Position numbers and translations under genes: made by a program. Shown piece after piece: positions 4,086 through 5,641 of a stretch of DNA of 5,641 nucleotides (positions within the stretch are counted from its first letter, which is position 1; each line of letters begins with the position of its first letter). Under the pieces are notes generated by a model. It ran no database searches. It was not told the DNA's origin and saw only the letters and a program-made list of their open reading frames with translations. The stretch lies in NCBI GenBank assembly GCA_937894565.1, contig CALBHK010000177.1:1-5641 (forward strand), read 5' to 3'. This stretch comes from an uncultured Chlamydiae bacterium. Lineage in GTDB: Bacteria; Chlamydiota; Chlamydiia; Chlamydiales; CALBHK01.

Positions 4086-5641
4086 ATGCGATTTTTATTT
4101 TCCTTCTTCTTTTTCATTTTTTTGCACACATCTATTTACGCAGAAGATCTGCGCTTAGCCGCTGAATCGGAACCAACCTTAACAGTTGCCGATTGTGTGA
4201 ACGTCATGAGCGGGGATTTCTTTTGCGCCGATCGTGACCTTGTGGTGGATGGGCCTACACCTTTATCTTATACAAGATATTACGATAGCGGAGACAATAA
4301 CCGGGATTTCTTTTTTTTCAATCATTATGGCTATGGGGTTAGCTTAGGTTATCCTCTTGTATTAAAGGATCATGAAGAAAATATACATAAACTTTGGATC
4401 GCAATTGATCAGCGACACCGCTTTGCAATTCCTTTTAAGATAAAAATCAAAAAGGGTATAGCAAGGGGCTGCTTTGATAAAAAAATATTTAAGAGTGGTT
4501 ACACCAATTCTACAGAGGCGCTTTTAAGGGGTGAGCCCTCTTTATCTCATACTGAAGTAATTCTAGATACAGATGAAACTTCACAAAAATGTGCCTGGAA
4601 TGTTCATTTTGCCAATGGCAGTAAGAGAGTCTATTTAGGTGCAGGATTAGATTGCGCTCCTTATGTCTCTCGCAATGTGATTGTGAGAGAAGATCATCCG
4701 AATGGCCTTTCCACCCATTATACCTATGATCGTCTCTTGCGTCCTTCCAGAATTTCTTTACAAAACTCTTTAGGCGATGAGCTGAGTTTTATTCATATTA
4801 ACCATTGGGGCAAGCAAGATTACACTGTTTCTGCAAGTAACGGGTTGAGCACTTCTTATCATACAGAATATAAAACAGGAGAAATTAAGCATGGTGGCTC
4901 AAAACGTAAAATCTCTCAATTTTTTCTAACTAAAATAGACGCAGAACATTTAGCTTCTACAGAAAATGAGTTTCCTGTCGGAAATCAAATTAACACTCTG
5001 TTGAAATTCAGTAAAATCAAAATGCCCAATGGGCGGTATGTGGAAGTTAAATATGATTCTAAAAGCCGTGTGCAAGCATTATTAACACCTTTAGGGAAAC
5101 CTTTTTATAGTTTTGAATACAAAAAAAAGTGCACCCATGTCACTCATGCACTTGGGCGAATAGACACCTATTATTTCTCTGATAAACGTCTACAGCGCAG
5201 AGAAGAAGGCGGGGTGCGCTCTTATGTTTATGATTGGGATGATGAGGGGCAGCTTTTGTCTAAATCTTTGTTAGATAAAGAGAATAACACTTTAGAGGCT
5301 GTGCATTTTCAATACAACGAAAGTGGCAATATCATTGAAAAGAAAGAGTGCGGCAACATTACAGGAGAGGAGAAGCCTTTCATAGTGAAAAAAGGCACAA
5401 TCATCAAAAGCTGCGATGAACGCGTGCGCAGTTATCTTTATGGAGAAAAATGCCGTTTATTGGAAGAAAAAGACCCCAAGGGGGTGATCACGCGCTATCA
5501 GTATAAAGAGGGAACAAACCTTGTTACTGCTAAATTTATTGTAGAAGCTGACAAAATTGAGCAGAGACATTTTTACAGTTATGACCACAACGCTATTTTA
5601 ATAGAGGCGATTGAAGATGATGGTTGCAGCGAAGATTGCCA
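4086..5641 (+). CDS. Secreted RHS/YD-repeat family protein (5' part, truncated by window end)
   Basis: The frame is open for 518 codons from the ATG at 4086 to the window edge, with no stop. Residues 1-19 form a signal peptide: a very Phe-rich hydrophobic core ending in IYA, with likely cleavage after A19. The mature start carries the conserved RHS N-terminal segment (DUF6531-like): CVNVMSGDFF at 37-46, then DLVVDGPTPLSYTRYYDS at 51-68. A long region follows with degenerate YD-type repeats: YDRLLRPSRI from Y214, YDSKSRVQAL from Y323, YDWDDEGQLL from Y382, YNESGNIIEK from Y410, YKEGTNLVTA from Y473 and YDHNAI from Y499. RHS proteins form a beta-repeat shell that often encloses a variable C-terminal toxin; the C-terminus here is outside the window, so a toxin role is only possible. 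An exported or surface protein used in host or bacterial contact is the likeliest role (inference). It is transcribed divergently from accD. Confidence 0.85.
   Translation, partial: MRFLFSFFFFIFLHTSIYAEDLRLAAESEPTLTVADCVNVMSGDFFCADRDLVVDGPTPLSYTRYYDSGDNNRDFFFFNHYGYGVSLGYPLVLKDHEENIHKLWIAIDQRHRFAIPFKIKIKKGIARGCFDKKIFKSGYTNSTEALLRGEPSLSHTEVILDTDETSQKCAWNVHFANGSKRVYLGAGLDCAPYVSRNVIVREDHPNGLSTHYTYDRLLRPSRISLQNSLGDELSFIHINHWGKQDYTVSASNGLSTSYHTEYKTGEIKHGGSKRKISQFFLTKIDAEHLASTENEFPVGNQINTLLKFSKIKMPNGRYVEVKYDSKSRVQALLTPLGKPFYSFEYKKKCTHVTHALGRIDTYYFSDKRLQRREEGGVRSYVYDWDDEGQLLSKSLLDKENNTLEAVHFQYNESGNIIEKKECGNITGEEKPFIVKKGTIIKSCDERVRSYLYGEKCRLLEEKDPKGVITRYQYKEGTNLVTAKFIVEADKIEQRHFYSYDHNAILIEAIEDDGCSEDC

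Overview
The window looks like a chromosomal segment of a member of the Chlamydiae, most likely an environmental (Waddlia/Parachlamydia-like) lineage. The minus-strand order accD, dut, ptsN, ptsN with an N-terminal HTH is the order I recall from Chlamydia trachomatis (CT293, CT292, CT291, CT290). The chlamydia-like RHS/YD-repeat protein and the extra glycosyltransferase point away from the reduced genus Chlamydia. This assignment rests on gene order and motifs, not on a database search.

Bases 1-77 hold what may be the last codons of a plus-strand gene that converges on the main operon. Bases 86-3683 are a compact minus-strand operon, read right to left: accD (acetyl-CoA carboxylase beta subunit), dut (dUTPase), ptsN1 (EIIA-Ntr-like), ptsN2 (HTH plus EIIA) and a GT2 glycosyltransferase. 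Apart from the accD-dut gap, the genes are 7-11 nt apart or overlap. That gap is filled by a 160-bp near-perfect palindrome (2553-2712) flanked by TTA repeats. It looks like a MITE-type insertion that avoided both coding sequences.

Bases 3684-4085 are intergenic. They contain a good sigma70/sigma66-type promoter for accD, a strong hairpin terminator whose pairing is clearly better in minus-strand RNA, and, directly upstream of that terminator, an unrecognised minus-strand ORF of 45 codons. A plus-strand promoter overlaps the start of this ORF and drives the next gene.

From 4086 to the window end runs a plus-strand RHS-like protein with a signal peptide, a conserved RHS N-terminal segment and degenerate YD repeats. 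It is cut by the window edge. The operon combines fatty-acid precursor synthesis, nucleotide-pool sanitation, PTS-type phosphosignalling and glycan synthesis. The RHS gene and the palindrome are the accessory parts.
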